Assembly: GCA_964622375.1 (NCBI GenBank)
Contig: CAZUQA010000037.1
Location: 1 to 11,792 of the forward strand
DNA from: CAZUQA01 sp964622375
GTDB lineage: Bacteria; Bacillota_I; Bacilli_A; Erysipelotrichales; Erysipelotrichaceae
Direction of reading: 5' to 3'
Length of the DNA: 11,792 nucleotides
This document shows, piece by piece, positions 1-6,761 of the stretch. The position numbers and the translations under genes are program-made. The notes below the pieces were generated by a model. The model was given only the letters and a program-made list of their open reading frames with translations, ran no database searches and was not told where the DNA came from. The stretch's first letter is position 1, and each line of letters opens with the position of its first letter.

Positions 1-185
1 GGCAAATTAAACAAAAATGGGGTGAAATCCCATAACAAGCTAAATAGTAATAAAGCAAGCGCCAGAAATACCAAACTTGGCCTTAAGGTCAAATACTTTT
101 CACACTGCAGACAACGGGTTGACATCCGGAAATTACGAAAATCCTTGTTAGCTATTTCATTTTGACAATTTGGACACTTTATCAT
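1..185 (-). CDS. Small zinc-ribbon membrane protein (partial, runs off left edge)
   Basis: The ATG lies at 185-183 and the frame stays open to base 1, giving 61 visible residues without a stop. The protein begins MIKCPNC and has a second pair, CLQC, at residues 25-28. This CxxC...CxxC arrangement fits a rubredoxin-like zinc ribbon. A hydrophobic stretch follows at about residues 36-52 and should be a membrane segment. Many Bacillota have such zinc-ribbon plus transmembrane proteins of unknown role, and I do not recognise a specific function. The start is 24 bases after the cobA stop on the same strand, so it is probably the last or a later gene of the mtnN operon. Only a weak purine-rich stretch (AAAGAG) precedes the start. 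The C-terminal part is outside the window. Confidence 0.7.
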   Translation of the reverse strand, partial: MIKCPNCQNEIANKDFRNFRMSTRCLQCEKYLTLRPSLVFLALALLLFSLLWDFTPFLFNL

Positions 186-209
186 AGTTTTATCTCTTTT
201 CTTAGGCAA

Positions 210-719
210 TTAATATTCTACACCTATTCTCGCTTTTATCCCTTTTTTAAAAGGATGTTTGTGTTCGGTAAATTCCGTATAATAGTCGGCAATCGCCACT
301 AGTTCTGTAAAAATTTCATGGCCGGTGATAACCACTTCCCGGGTACTAGCCAATTCCCTAATCAAACTTACAGCTTGGGCCACATCAAGGAAACCGACGG
401 AAATAAGATCAGTGAACTCATCCAAGATGATCACATCATAGTTATCCTTTTCTCTTATTGCCGCTTTTAGTAATGCCAGCTGTGCCGTTTTAGCTTCCTG
501 ATACTGCTTGTCATCGAGATCCTTCACAAAACCCGACCAACCTACTTGGTAGCGATGCTGAATTTCGCTATGATGGCGCAACCAAACTAATTCCCCACTT
601 TGCCCGTTTTTCAAAAAGCTCAATAAGAGTATCCTTTTTTCATAGTTTAAGAGCCGAACTACCAGACCGATAGCCGCTGTGCTTTTACCTTTGCCGTTTC
701 CGAGATATAAGTGTATCAT
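210..719 (-). CDS. cobA: Corrinoid adenosyltransferase, CobA/BtuR/CobO type
   Basis: This enzyme transfers the 5'-deoxyadenosyl group of ATP to the cobalt of reduced corrinoids, the adenosylation step of B12 synthesis and salvage, in the cytoplasm. The 169 residues open directly with the P-loop GNGKGKST (residues 7-14). A Walker-B-like strand DVIILDEF lies at about 95-102, the segment ITGHE at 131-135 stands where the family usually has TGR, and the C-terminus has the family's ADxxTEF...KHPFKKGIxAR pattern. It lacks the N-terminal stretch of about 25 residues found in E. coli BtuR (about 196 residues), as short clostridial members do. The ATG is one base after the TAG of the glycosylase gene, with AAAGG inside that gene as a likely ribosome site, so the two are probably translationally coupled. 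No other B12 gene is visible and no cobalamin riboswitch was seen. Confidence 0.9.
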   Translation of the reverse strand: MIHLYLGNGKGKSTAAIGLVVRLLNYEKRILLLSFLKNGQSGELVWLRHHSEIQHRYQVGWSGFVKDLDDKQYQEAKTAQLALLKAAIREKDNYDVIILDEFTDLISVGFLDVAQAVSLIRELASTREVVITGHEIFTELVAIADYYTEFTEHKHPFKKGIKARIGVEY

Positions 720-720
720 C

Positions 721-1323
721 CTAAAACCTTTTTAAACTCTCCCATAAATAGATGCAAGCGTAACTGCGATAGGGTGCCCATTTCTTACTTAAAGTCAACA
801 GTTGTTTTTTTGTGATTTCCTTATCTTTATAATACCAGTGACTTATCGCCTTCATTAAGGCTCCATCAAGACAAGAGAAGACATCTTCTCTTTCTAAACA
901 AAATATTAAAAACATCTCTGCGGTCCAAGGTCCGATACCTTTGACGCGAAGCAATTCAGCAACTATCTCTTCATCACTTTTCTTACTAATATTAGCTAAA
1001 TCCAGACTTCCTTGACTCACCGCGGCACTTAAAGCGCGTAAATATTTTATTTTAGCTGACGATATTCCTAAAGCCCTTATTTCTTCGTCTTTAAGTCGTC
1101 CTAAACTTTTAGGGTTGACCTGCCCTTTACATTGTTCTTTTAAACGACTTACTAACACATCAGCTACTCGGGCTGAAATTTGTTGGGAAACAATGGCATC
1201 AACTAAAGCCATAAAAGGCTCTTTTTCTCCGTTTCTTTCAATGACAATGTTATCTCCGATAACCTGGGCCATCTTCGGATCTTGGTTGATGAGATAGGCA
1301 GCTAGCTTTTTATCAGTTTTCAT
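721..1323 (-). CDS. DNA-3-methyladenine glycosylase II-like (AlkA family, HhH-GPD)
   Basis: This base-excision repair enzyme removes alkylated purines from DNA. The 200 residues contain the HhH-GPD fold: VSQQIS at about 45-50, the helix-hairpin-helix RVKGIGPWTAEMF at about 126-138, and the candidate catalytic aspartate D153 in SCLDGAL. The C-terminus, with WAPYRSYACIYLW, is typical of the family. It lacks the N-terminal domain of E. coli AlkA (282 residues) and so resembles the short Bacillus/Mag-like form. I chose the ATG at 1323-1321. The frame is open further upstream, but that extension would lie inside mtnN in another frame and has no AlkA-like sequence. The chosen start overlaps the end of mtnN by 11 bases (ATGAAAACTGA), which suggests translational coupling. 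The exact base specificity cannot be read from the sequence. Confidence 0.88.
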   Translation of the reverse strand: MKTDKKLAAYLINQDPKMAQVIGDNIVIERNGEKEPFMALVDAIVSQQISARVADVLVSRLKEQCKGQVNPKSLGRLKDEEIRALGISSAKIKYLRALSAAVSQGSLDLANISKKSDEEIVAELLRVKGIGPWTAEMFLIFCLEREDVFSCLDGALMKAISHWYYKDKEITKKQLLTLSKKWAPYRSYACIYLWESLKRF

Positions 1324-2005
1324 AATTTTTGATAAACTCTTGTAAAAGACCGATGGCTTGTTTCGCAGCTTTTTCTGCCGTGAAAATAAAGTTCTTATGT
1401 GATTTACCATCGGTAATATCTGAAATACTGCGAATGACGATGAAATCCGTTTTATTGACATAACAAACTTGGGCAATTGCTGCGCCTTCCATTTCACAAG
1501 CCATAGCGCTAAACTTCTTGACGATATTCTGAGCTTTATCAACACTGCCGATGAATTGATCCCCGCTGGCTATCTTCCCGACTCTGTAAGGAAAGCCCAG
1601 GTTTTCCGCCGCCTGCTTAAAAGCTTTGATCAGTTTTTTACTGCAAGGGATGTTAACGCGACCTAGGCCGATAATGGTACCAACAACATCGCCCAATAAA
1701 GAGGTGTCCAAGTCATGTTGAACTAAGTTATCAGCGATAACCATGTCATTGATTTCTAAACTGCTATCTAGACCGCCGGCTACTCCGGTGTTGATGACAA
1801 TCTCCGGTTGATATTTCAATATCATAGTTTGACAACACAAAGCCGCAAAAACTTTACCGACGCCGCATTTGGCGATAACCACAGTTTTACCAAAAAGTTG
1901 GCCTTGGACATAGTCAACTCCACTGATATTTGTCACTTCTTTGTTTTGTAAAAGTTTAATCAAACCTTTGACTTCTACACTCATTGCCCCTATTATTGCT
2001 ATCAT
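1313..2005 (-). CDS. mtnN: 5'-methylthioadenosine/S-adenosylhomocysteine nucleosidase
   Basis: This cytoplasmic enzyme splits adenine from methylthioadenosine, S-adenosylhomocysteine and 5'-deoxyadenosine, relieving product inhibition of SAM-dependent enzymes and feeding methionine salvage. Its 230 residues match the usual length (E. coli 232). Family marks are the IIGAM start with E11 (E. coli Glu12), NTGVAGGL at 72-79, SGDQFI at 147-152, the CEMEGAA block with E173 (E. coli Glu174), and SISDITDG with D196 (E. coli Asp197). All three catalytic acids are therefore present. The ATG is preceded at 7 bases by GGGAG, and an extended -10 promoter lies about 28 bases upstream, giving a leader of only about 20 bases. 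It is the first gene of the leftward operon that continues with the alkA-like gene and cobA. Confidence 0.95.
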   Translation of the reverse strand: MIAIIGAMSVEVKGLIKLLQNKEVTNISGVDYVQGQLFGKTVVIAKCGVGKVFAALCCQTMILKYQPEIVINTGVAGGLDSSLEINDMVIADNLVQHDLDTSLLGDVVGTIIGLGRVNIPCSKKLIKAFKQAAENLGFPYRVGKIASGDQFIGSVDKAQNIVKKFSAMACEMEGAAIAQVCYVNKTDFIVIRSISDITDGKSHKNFIFTAEKAAKQAIGLLQEFIKNYEN

Positions 2006-2012
2006 CTTTTTT

Positions 2013-2017
2013 CTCCC
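2013..2017 (-). promoter_or_regulatory. Shine-Dalgarno site of mtnN
   Basis: The minus strand reads GGGAG, seven bases before the ATG at 2005-2003. This supports that start codon. Confidence 0.7.
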
Positions 2018-2032
2018 ATTTTCTCCATTTGG

Positions 2033-2041
2033 ATTATATCA
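2033..2041 (-). promoter_or_regulatory. Extended -10 promoter of the mtnN operon
   Basis: The minus strand reads TGATATAAT, a perfect sigma-A -10 hexamer (2038-2033) preceded by the TGN extension. No good -35 hexamer is found at 16-18 bases, as is usual for extended -10 promoters. Transcription would start near 2026, leaving a leader of about 20 bases, too short for a riboswitch. Confidence 0.65.
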
Positions 2042-2060
2042 TGTTTTCTTGTAGCTTTTC

Positions 2061-2069
2061 TGTTACAAT
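2061..2069 (+). promoter_or_regulatory. Extended -10 promoter of the condensation-fold gene
   Basis: The plus strand reads TGTTACAAT: hexamer TACAAT at 2064-2069 with a TGN extension, and no clear -35. Transcription would start near 2076, about 45 bases before the gene. This promoter is divergent from that of mtnN, and the two occupy overlapping DNA. Confidence 0.5.
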
Positions 2070-2121
2070 GGTAACTGCCTGTCTTATTTTATTGGGTAAA
2101 TAACAGAAAGCATAACAACTT

Positions 2122-3474
2122 ATGAATAAAGAAAACAAACAAGCTCCGGATAATATCCTGCGTTTAATGTACCGCGCGCCCTATGGCAGCATCCTCATGT
2201 TAGCGCGTTTTAAAGAAATAATAAGAAAACAAGATTTACAACAAGCTCTGGCTTTAGCCCGCATTAAATACCCCTTACTAAATGCTCGTTTTTCTCAAGA
2301 TGAAGACGGCAACATCGAAACCCAAACTGATTATGATAAAGACTTTTCTATTTATTGCGGAATAAAAACCCAAGCTACCGATTGGTTGAGTTTAGCTTGG
2401 AGCCAACAACAAAAACCTTTTGATATGCAAAAAGGACCTTTGATAAAGTTTATCTTATTGAGTGATGAAACAACCAGCGACTTGGTTGTCATCTGTCACC
2501 ATTGCATTTGTGATGGTCTCTCCTTAGTTTACTTGATTAAAGACTTAGCTTATTTTATGAACAACCCGAAAACTCAAGTTCAGGCTTTACCGCTACCGCC
2601 CCGCATTTCTTTGGCTAACTTGGCTACCGACAAACCGGCCAGTTTTGTCAATTTCTTTACCGCCTTAGTTACCAACTCGCTAAATAGATCTTGGAATAAA
2701 AATAAAGTGGTCTTTAGCCAAGCCGATTTCGAAAAAATGAACCACGATTATTGGCAGGGCAAAGATATCGGTTTGTTGGATATTAGCCTTACTGCCCAGG
2801 AAACGGCAACTTTGCTAGCTAGCTGCAAACAGAAGAAAGTTACGGTCAACAGCGCTTTAACCACGGCTTTCACTTTAGCGCAAAAAGCTTTGTTTGGTAA
2901 TAAAAAGGGTTATTTGCGTAAAGCTTTATTAGCCATCAGTGCGCGGGAATTGTTGAAGGTACCGCAAACCGCCAATTTTGGACAGTTAGCCATCGGCAAT
3001 GTTGTCAGTTTACCAAGTGGCAAAGGGGATTTTTGGACTTTAGCAGCGCGATTCAACGCTAAAACCAAAGCTATGTTAGCTAAGCCAAAGAAATTCTTAG
3101 CTTTGATCGCGCCTTTGGACTTTATCGAACCGACGCTTTTTGATGCCATCTACTTCGTAGAAAACGCCGGTTTTAAAAATAAGGCAGCTGAACGCTTTAA
3201 AAAACTGGTTTTGTCGCCTGTCGGTAAACCGCGCCGTAGTATGGATATCACCAATCTCGGAGCTATTAAGGATTGTGATGAAAAGATCGAAACAATTTAT
3301 TTTGTCCCCATGTTGTCTTCTAACTATGTTAAAACCTTAGGCATCGTCACGGTTCATAACGCCATGAATATCATTATTATGCACAATCATGAATATGTCA
3401 GCCACCAAAAGGCAGAAGAGTTCCGCCAAAAAATACTCACTTATTTGAAAACGGCTTGTGCTAATCTTGATTAA
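2122..3474 (+). CDS. Stand-alone condensation/acyltransferase-fold protein (HHxxxDG)
   Basis: The 450 residues have the chloramphenicol-acetyltransferase-like two-lobed architecture shared by NRPS condensation domains, PapA-type acyltransferases and alcohol acetyltransferases. The catalytic signature HHCICDG is at residues 126-132. The second lobe shows VTVNSALTTAF at about 240-250 and the NFGQLAIGNVVS block at about 285-296, where the family has its conserved latch and core segments. No adenylation, carrier or thioesterase domain is attached, and none is encoded nearby, so it probably acts alone on a CoA- or carrier-bound acyl donor and a small acceptor. The substrate is unknown. There is no signal peptide. 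The ribosome site is weak (AGAAAG about 12 bases upstream). It is the only plus-strand gene here and stands alone between the mtnN operon and the glycoside hydrolase. Confidence 0.8.
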   Translation: MNKENKQAPDNILRLMYRAPYGSILMLARFKEIIRKQDLQQALALARIKYPLLNARFSQDEDGNIETQTDYDKDFSIYCGIKTQATDWLSLAWSQQQKPFDMQKGPLIKFILLSDETTSDLVVICHHCICDGLSLVYLIKDLAYFMNNPKTQVQALPLPPRISLANLATDKPASFVNFFTALVTNSLNRSWNKNKVVFSQADFEKMNHDYWQGKDIGLLDISLTAQETATLLASCKQKKVTVNSALTTAFTLAQKALFGNKKGYLRKALLAISARELLKVPQTANFGQLAIGNVVSLPSGKGDFWTLAARFNAKTKAMLAKPKKFLALIAPLDFIEPTLFDAIYFVENAGFKNKAAERFKKLVLSPVGKPRRSMDITNLGAIKDCDEKIETIYFVPMLSSNYVKTLGIVTVHNAMNIIIMHNHEYVSHQKAEEFRQKILTYLKTACANLD

Positions 3475-3479
3475 TAAGG

Positions 3480-5504
3480 CTATTTTACTTTAATCGCTTG
3501 AAAGGTGAATTCGCTGATTTCAAACAATTCATCTTTTTTGTTGTTTTCTTCGTTGGCTACAAAGCGGAAAAGTAAATCAAAGCTGTTGATTTTCCAAGCT
3601 CCGTTATAAGTGGTTTCCTTCAACAGTTCACTATCCAACTCTAAAACAAACTCTTCCCATTTTCCTGCTGTCCCGTTAATCGCACAGGCTCCTAAATACA
3701 GGCTCCAATTCGGCCATAAACGAAAACCCCGGGTAGCGTAAATCTCAATTTTTCCCCCGGCTAAGGTTTTAGCCCGCACTATGAATTTAGCGTTACTGAC
3801 ATTGACAAAAACCACTTTGTCATAAAGCAGACGATCATCATCCTTGATGTTACTCACTATTAAATCTTTTGCCAGCTTACTTTTTGCTTTACTATCATCT
3901 GCGACTTCACGCCACAAGTCGCCTTGGCGATAACTGAAAGCGGCGGCCGCTGTTGTTTTATTCCAAATATCAGTGTGAACTGCTTCCGTTAGTTGCTCCG
4001 GTGCGTTAAATTGCCACTCTATTAAATAACACAAAGCCCAACAATCCTGGCCCTCAGGATCAACAAAAGTAAAAGTAATGTCTTTTAATCCGCTAAGGGG
4101 TTTTGTCAAATAAGCGGTATAGTAAACATTTTCTCCGGCAGTATGGTTAAATTCTATTTCACAAATAATTTCTCCATTTTTATCACCATCATGGACCCTT
4201 AGTTTTGCCCCATCATAGAAACCCCGCAAACGTACGGTAAGGGATAAAGGCTCCCTAACACCAAAATTTAAGTCTTTATAACTGACGCTGGTTTCTTTGT
4301 TTACCATAATGCAAGGAATATAGTTTTTATAAACATTGCCTACTTCTTCGACATCTTTGTTTTCTCCGATACTAATATAACCTTTACTTAATTCATAAGG
4401 TTGGCTGATTGCCGCTCTTTTTTCGAAAGGCTGCACTTTATCAAGCAAAGGCCAATCACCATAGTCGGCTTGCCAACTGATATCAGCGGCTTCAATGATC
4501 CCCCGCCAATTAGCCGGTGACTCAAAGCCCATGATGTCCAACATCGAGATCCAAGATATCCCTTCTTCCTCCAGCACTTTGATCAAATAAGGGTTAGGAT
4601 AGCTGGTCAACTGTAAATAGCCATCATAGGCCACCCCCAGACTTGGTACTTCATTATTGATTAGGGGATAGCCCTGCGCTTTTAAATAACGTATTTCTTG
4701 ACGCATCATTTCACTATTAAGCCAAATATCCACATCGTCATATTTGTTGGTCGACTCATAACTGTGAAACCCGATAGCTTCATTACTCCAATCGATGTCT
4801 ATTAACTCTTCCAATTGTTGAATTTGTAATAAACTGTCAGCAATATCCAACATATGAGAAAAGGAGAAGAAAATGCAGAGAGTATCCGGGGCTTGTTGTC
4901 GTACCAGTGTATATAGTTCTTGGTAAAAGGCGATAATCGTTCCTCGGGGATGGGTCCAATCCATACCGATTGGCGCTTCACTCAGTTCATTGACCAAATC
5001 ATAAAATACATGACTCCGTTTACTATAACGTGGTGCCAGCTCGCGCCAGTAATCTTTGATGTTTTCAAAATCAATTTCTTCACTGTCTTTTTTACAAAAC
5101 CAATCAGCCGATAACTCAACATAAAGACCTAGTTCTTCAGCCCAGTCGATAAACTGATCGCTGCGCACTAAAGCTTCTTGATATTCCGGGCTGCCTTTTT
5201 GGTAATGTTGTAGCGGTACATTGAAGCGCACACAATTCATTCCCATTTCCTTAATTTTGGCGATATCCTGATAAGTAACTTTACTATCCGGGTTGTAGTC
5301 GCCCATTTGCATTTCCCCGACACTAAATACCATGCCGCGCATTAAAGTCCCTTTATCAGTCAAGACAGTGCCATCTTTAATTTGCGGTCGACCGCGGCCT
5401 TTACTTACAATATTGGGTTTATTGACTGTACATGTTGAAAAAAACAAAACGCTGCTTATTATTAATATAATACCTAAAATGCTTTTTCTTGCTTTTCTTG
5501 TCAT
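3480..5504 (-). CDS. Exported GH5-like glycoside hydrolase with C-terminal beta-sandwich modules
   Basis: The 674 residues start with a basic stretch and a hydrophobic core (about 8-24) ending in FFSTC at 21-25, so the protein is exported and may be a lipoprotein, though this lipobox is off consensus. A TIM-barrel cellulase-type domain covers about 45-375. It shows NCVRFNVPL (R93), DLVNE with acid/base candidate E173, HSYE at 247-250, and NNEVPSLG with nucleophile candidate E285, as in GH5/clan GH-A. Residues about 385-510 resemble a CBM6-type jelly roll (LTVRLRGFYDGAKLRV). Residues about 515-674 look like another beta-sandwich, perhaps carbohydrate-binding. The substrate is unknown; a beta-glucan or mannan is likely from the family. 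An in-frame TAA nine bases upstream fixes the ATG at 5504. The Shine-Dalgarno is weak. The 169-base gap upstream holds the SPFH gene terminator and a GATAAT at 5569-5564 that could be a -10. Confidence 0.8.
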   Translation of the reverse strand: MTRKARKSILGIILIISSVLFFSTCTVNKPNIVSKGRGRPQIKDGTVLTDKGTLMRGMVFSVGEMQMGDYNPDSKVTYQDIAKIKEMGMNCVRFNVPLQHYQKGSPEYQEALVRSDQFIDWAEELGLYVELSADWFCKKDSEEIDFENIKDYWRELAPRYSKRSHVFYDLVNELSEAPIGMDWTHPRGTIIAFYQELYTLVRQQAPDTLCIFFSFSHMLDIADSLLQIQQLEELIDIDWSNEAIGFHSYESTNKYDDVDIWLNSEMMRQEIRYLKAQGYPLINNEVPSLGVAYDGYLQLTSYPNPYLIKVLEEEGISWISMLDIMGFESPANWRGIIEAADISWQADYGDWPLLDKVQPFEKRAAISQPYELSKGYISIGENKDVEEVGNVYKNYIPCIMVNKETSVSYKDLNFGVREPLSLTVRLRGFYDGAKLRVHDGDKNGEIICEIEFNHTAGENVYYTAYLTKPLSGLKDITFTFVDPEGQDCWALCYLIEWQFNAPEQLTEAVHTDIWNKTTAAAAFSYRQGDLWREVADDSKAKSKLAKDLIVSNIKDDDRLLYDKVVFVNVSNAKFIVRAKTLAGGKIEIYATRGFRLWPNWSLYLGACAINGTAGKWEEFVLELDSELLKETTYNGAWKINSFDLLFRFVANEENNKKDELFEISEFTFQAIKVK

Positions 5505-5639
5505 CTTCTTTTATCCGCGCGATGAAATGCTACAGCCTTCCTTTAATAAGTAATTAAACTCTAATTATCGCCGGCATTAACTAGGTATTCCCCACTACAC
5601 CAAGCATGATAATCTTTAAAGCTAAGCCTGTCTCTATAG

Positions 5640-5669
5640 AAAAAGTGGTGATTTTCTCTCACCATTTTT
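5640..5669 (-). terminator. Rho-independent terminator of the SPFH gene (possibly bidirectional)
   Basis: On the minus strand a stem of seven pairs (5665-5659 with 5651-5645, one G-U wobble) surrounds a seven-base loop and is followed by TTTTT (5644-5640). The stem can be lengthened by A-T pairs. It begins four bases after the SPFH stop codon. The plus strand also has TTTTT after the stem, but no rightward gene ends here. Confidence 0.8.
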
Positions 5670-5673
5670 CTTG

Positions 5674-6585
5674 TTATTTCTTTACATAATTTGAGATATC
5701 AAACAAAGAACCGCTTTGACCGAAGACTACCGGTAGGATGCCGTTCCATTTCTGGATGAAGCGATCTTGTAGCACTATGGTCGTCAAGCTTTCTTGTAGA
5801 AGCGCATTAACTTTAGCTTGAGCTTCTGCTTCTTTGATTTTAGCTTCACCTTCATTGATTGCTCTTTGTTTTAGTTGTTCGCTTTCTATAACTGCCAATT
5901 CGGCTACCTTGACTTTTTTGATAGCAGCTTCAATCTCTTCTCCGGCATCGGCATCTTTGATGATGGCGCGAGTGACCAGTATTCCGTCTTTACCTAATTC
6001 CCGGGCTACCGCCTCATCAACTTTGATGTTGATTTCTGATTTCTTTTCTCCCATAACATCCATAACATCATACTTCACCACGATGTTTTCAACTTCCCGC
6101 TGAACGGTAGCTGACAAAATCTGGCGCAAATACGGGTCATCCAAACTGATGTTACGATATTTCCGATAAAACAACATTGCCGTTTGTGGGCTGATGGACA
6201 ATTGTACTTCCATTTCCACTTGTAACCATTGACCGCCTTTGGTTTGTACAGTGATGTCGCTCAGTGTCAACAACTTAACACTGGTTGACATGATATAAAC
6301 TTCTTGCCAGGGCGCTTTAAAATTCAAGCCTTCCTGCAGCACGATATCTTGGGTACCTTTTTTAAAAGGGTCGTATACAACACCAATGCGATTAGCTTCG
6401 ATAATCGTCACCGACCCAAAACTGATAATGATTGCCCCTAATAATACCGCTAAAATACAGCGGAATTGGACACGCCAGCCTGCTATTCTATAGAGATTAT
6501 TTTTGTTGCCGGTTCTCTCGGTTTTAAACCCCAAAATGATAAAGGTCACCAGAGTCACTACGACGGCTACACCAATTAGATACAT
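5674..6585 (-). CDS. SPFH/Band 7 (prohibitin-family) membrane protein
   Basis: The 303 residues contain two hydrophobic segments, about 2-19 and 43-60, followed by an SPFH domain (about 62-225) with the prohibitin-like phrase QEGLNFKAPWQEV at 84-96. An alanine/glutamate-rich predicted coiled coil (about 215-265) follows, and the tail KWNGILPVVFGQSGSLFDI is typical of bacterial prohibitin homologues. Family members form oligomeric rings or cages at membranes and modulate proteases such as FtsH or organise microdomains. Which applies here is unknown, and no NfeD- or protease-type partner is encoded next to it. The start is well supported by AAGGAGG eight bases upstream. It is flanked by terminators on both sides, so it is probably transcribed alone. 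Confidence 0.88.
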   Translation of the reverse strand: MYLIGVAVVVTLVTFIILGFKTERTGNKNNLYRIAGWRVQFRCILAVLLGAIIISFGSVTIIEANRIGVVYDPFKKGTQDIVLQEGLNFKAPWQEVYIMSTSVKLLTLSDITVQTKGGQWLQVEMEVQLSISPQTAMLFYRKYRNISLDDPYLRQILSATVQREVENIVVKYDVMDVMGEKKSEINIKVDEAVARELGKDGILVTRAIIKDADAGEEIEAAIKKVKVAELAVIESEQLKQRAINEGEAKIKEAEAQAKVNALLQESLTTIVLQDRFIQKWNGILPVVFGQSGSLFDISNYVKK

Positions 6586-6593
6586 TTCTTTAT

Positions 6594-6600
6594 CCTCCTT
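6594..6600 (-). promoter_or_regulatory. Shine-Dalgarno site of the SPFH gene
   Basis: The minus strand reads AAGGAGG, eight bases before the ATG at 6585-6583. It is a near-perfect match to the 16S anti-Shine-Dalgarno and fixes the start. Confidence 0.85.
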
Positions 6601-6613
6601 ATATTCTTTCTTA

Positions 6614-6619
6614 ATTATA
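6614..6619 (-). promoter_or_regulatory. Possible -10 element of the SPFH gene
   Basis: The minus strand reads TATAAT in an A+T-rich stretch 28 bases before the start codon. No convincing -35 lies at 16-18 bases and there is no TGN extension. A second candidate, TATAAA, lies about 20 bases further upstream. A promoter is expected here because the preceding gene has its own terminator, but its exact place is uncertain. Confidence 0.35.
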
Positions 6620-6678
6620 AACGAATAAGCTTAATTTTATACTACTTTTCAAATAATCAAGTTTACTGCCTTTCCTAC

Positions 6679-6731
6679 AAAAAAGGAAGAACATTTTAAT
6701 TTTTCCCTTACATTTTAATTTTTCTTCCTTT
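6679..6731 (-). terminator. Long-loop terminator of the 5'-nucleotidase gene
   Basis: A perfect 10-base inverted repeat (6731-6722 with 6691-6682 on the minus strand, AAAGGAAGAA/TTCTTCCTTT) encloses a 30-base loop and runs into six T residues (6684-6679). It starts about 30 bases after the nucleotidase stop. The loop is longer than usual and contains most of a direct repeat, so alternative folds are possible. A weaker A+T-rich hairpin at 6741-6758 has no T run. Confidence 0.6.
6691..6724. repeat. 15-base direct repeat inside the terminator region
   Basis: The sequence ACATTTTAATTTTTC occurs at 6691-6705 and again at 6710-6724, 19 bases apart, between the two arms of the terminator stem. Whether it is a chance duplication or a protein site cannot be told. 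Confidence 0.7.
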
Positions 6732-6761
6732 AGTCGTTTTATAAGCTGATAAACTTATGGT

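Noticed and set aside
1324..1545. N-terminal extension of the AlkA-like frame up to an ATG at 1545
   Set aside because: It lies inside mtnN in another frame, has no AlkA-like sequence, and the ATG at 1323 gives the usual length and an overlap typical of coupled genes.
2006..2121. Cobalamin or SAM riboswitch before the mtnN-alkA-cobA operon
   Set aside because: The leader after the predicted start is only about 20 bases and no B12-box or SAM-box-like sequence is seen.
6741..6758. ATAAG/CTTAT hairpin after the nucleotidase stop as the terminator
   Set aside because: The stem is five A+T-rich pairs without a following T run. The 10-base stem at 6682-6731 with six T residues is better.
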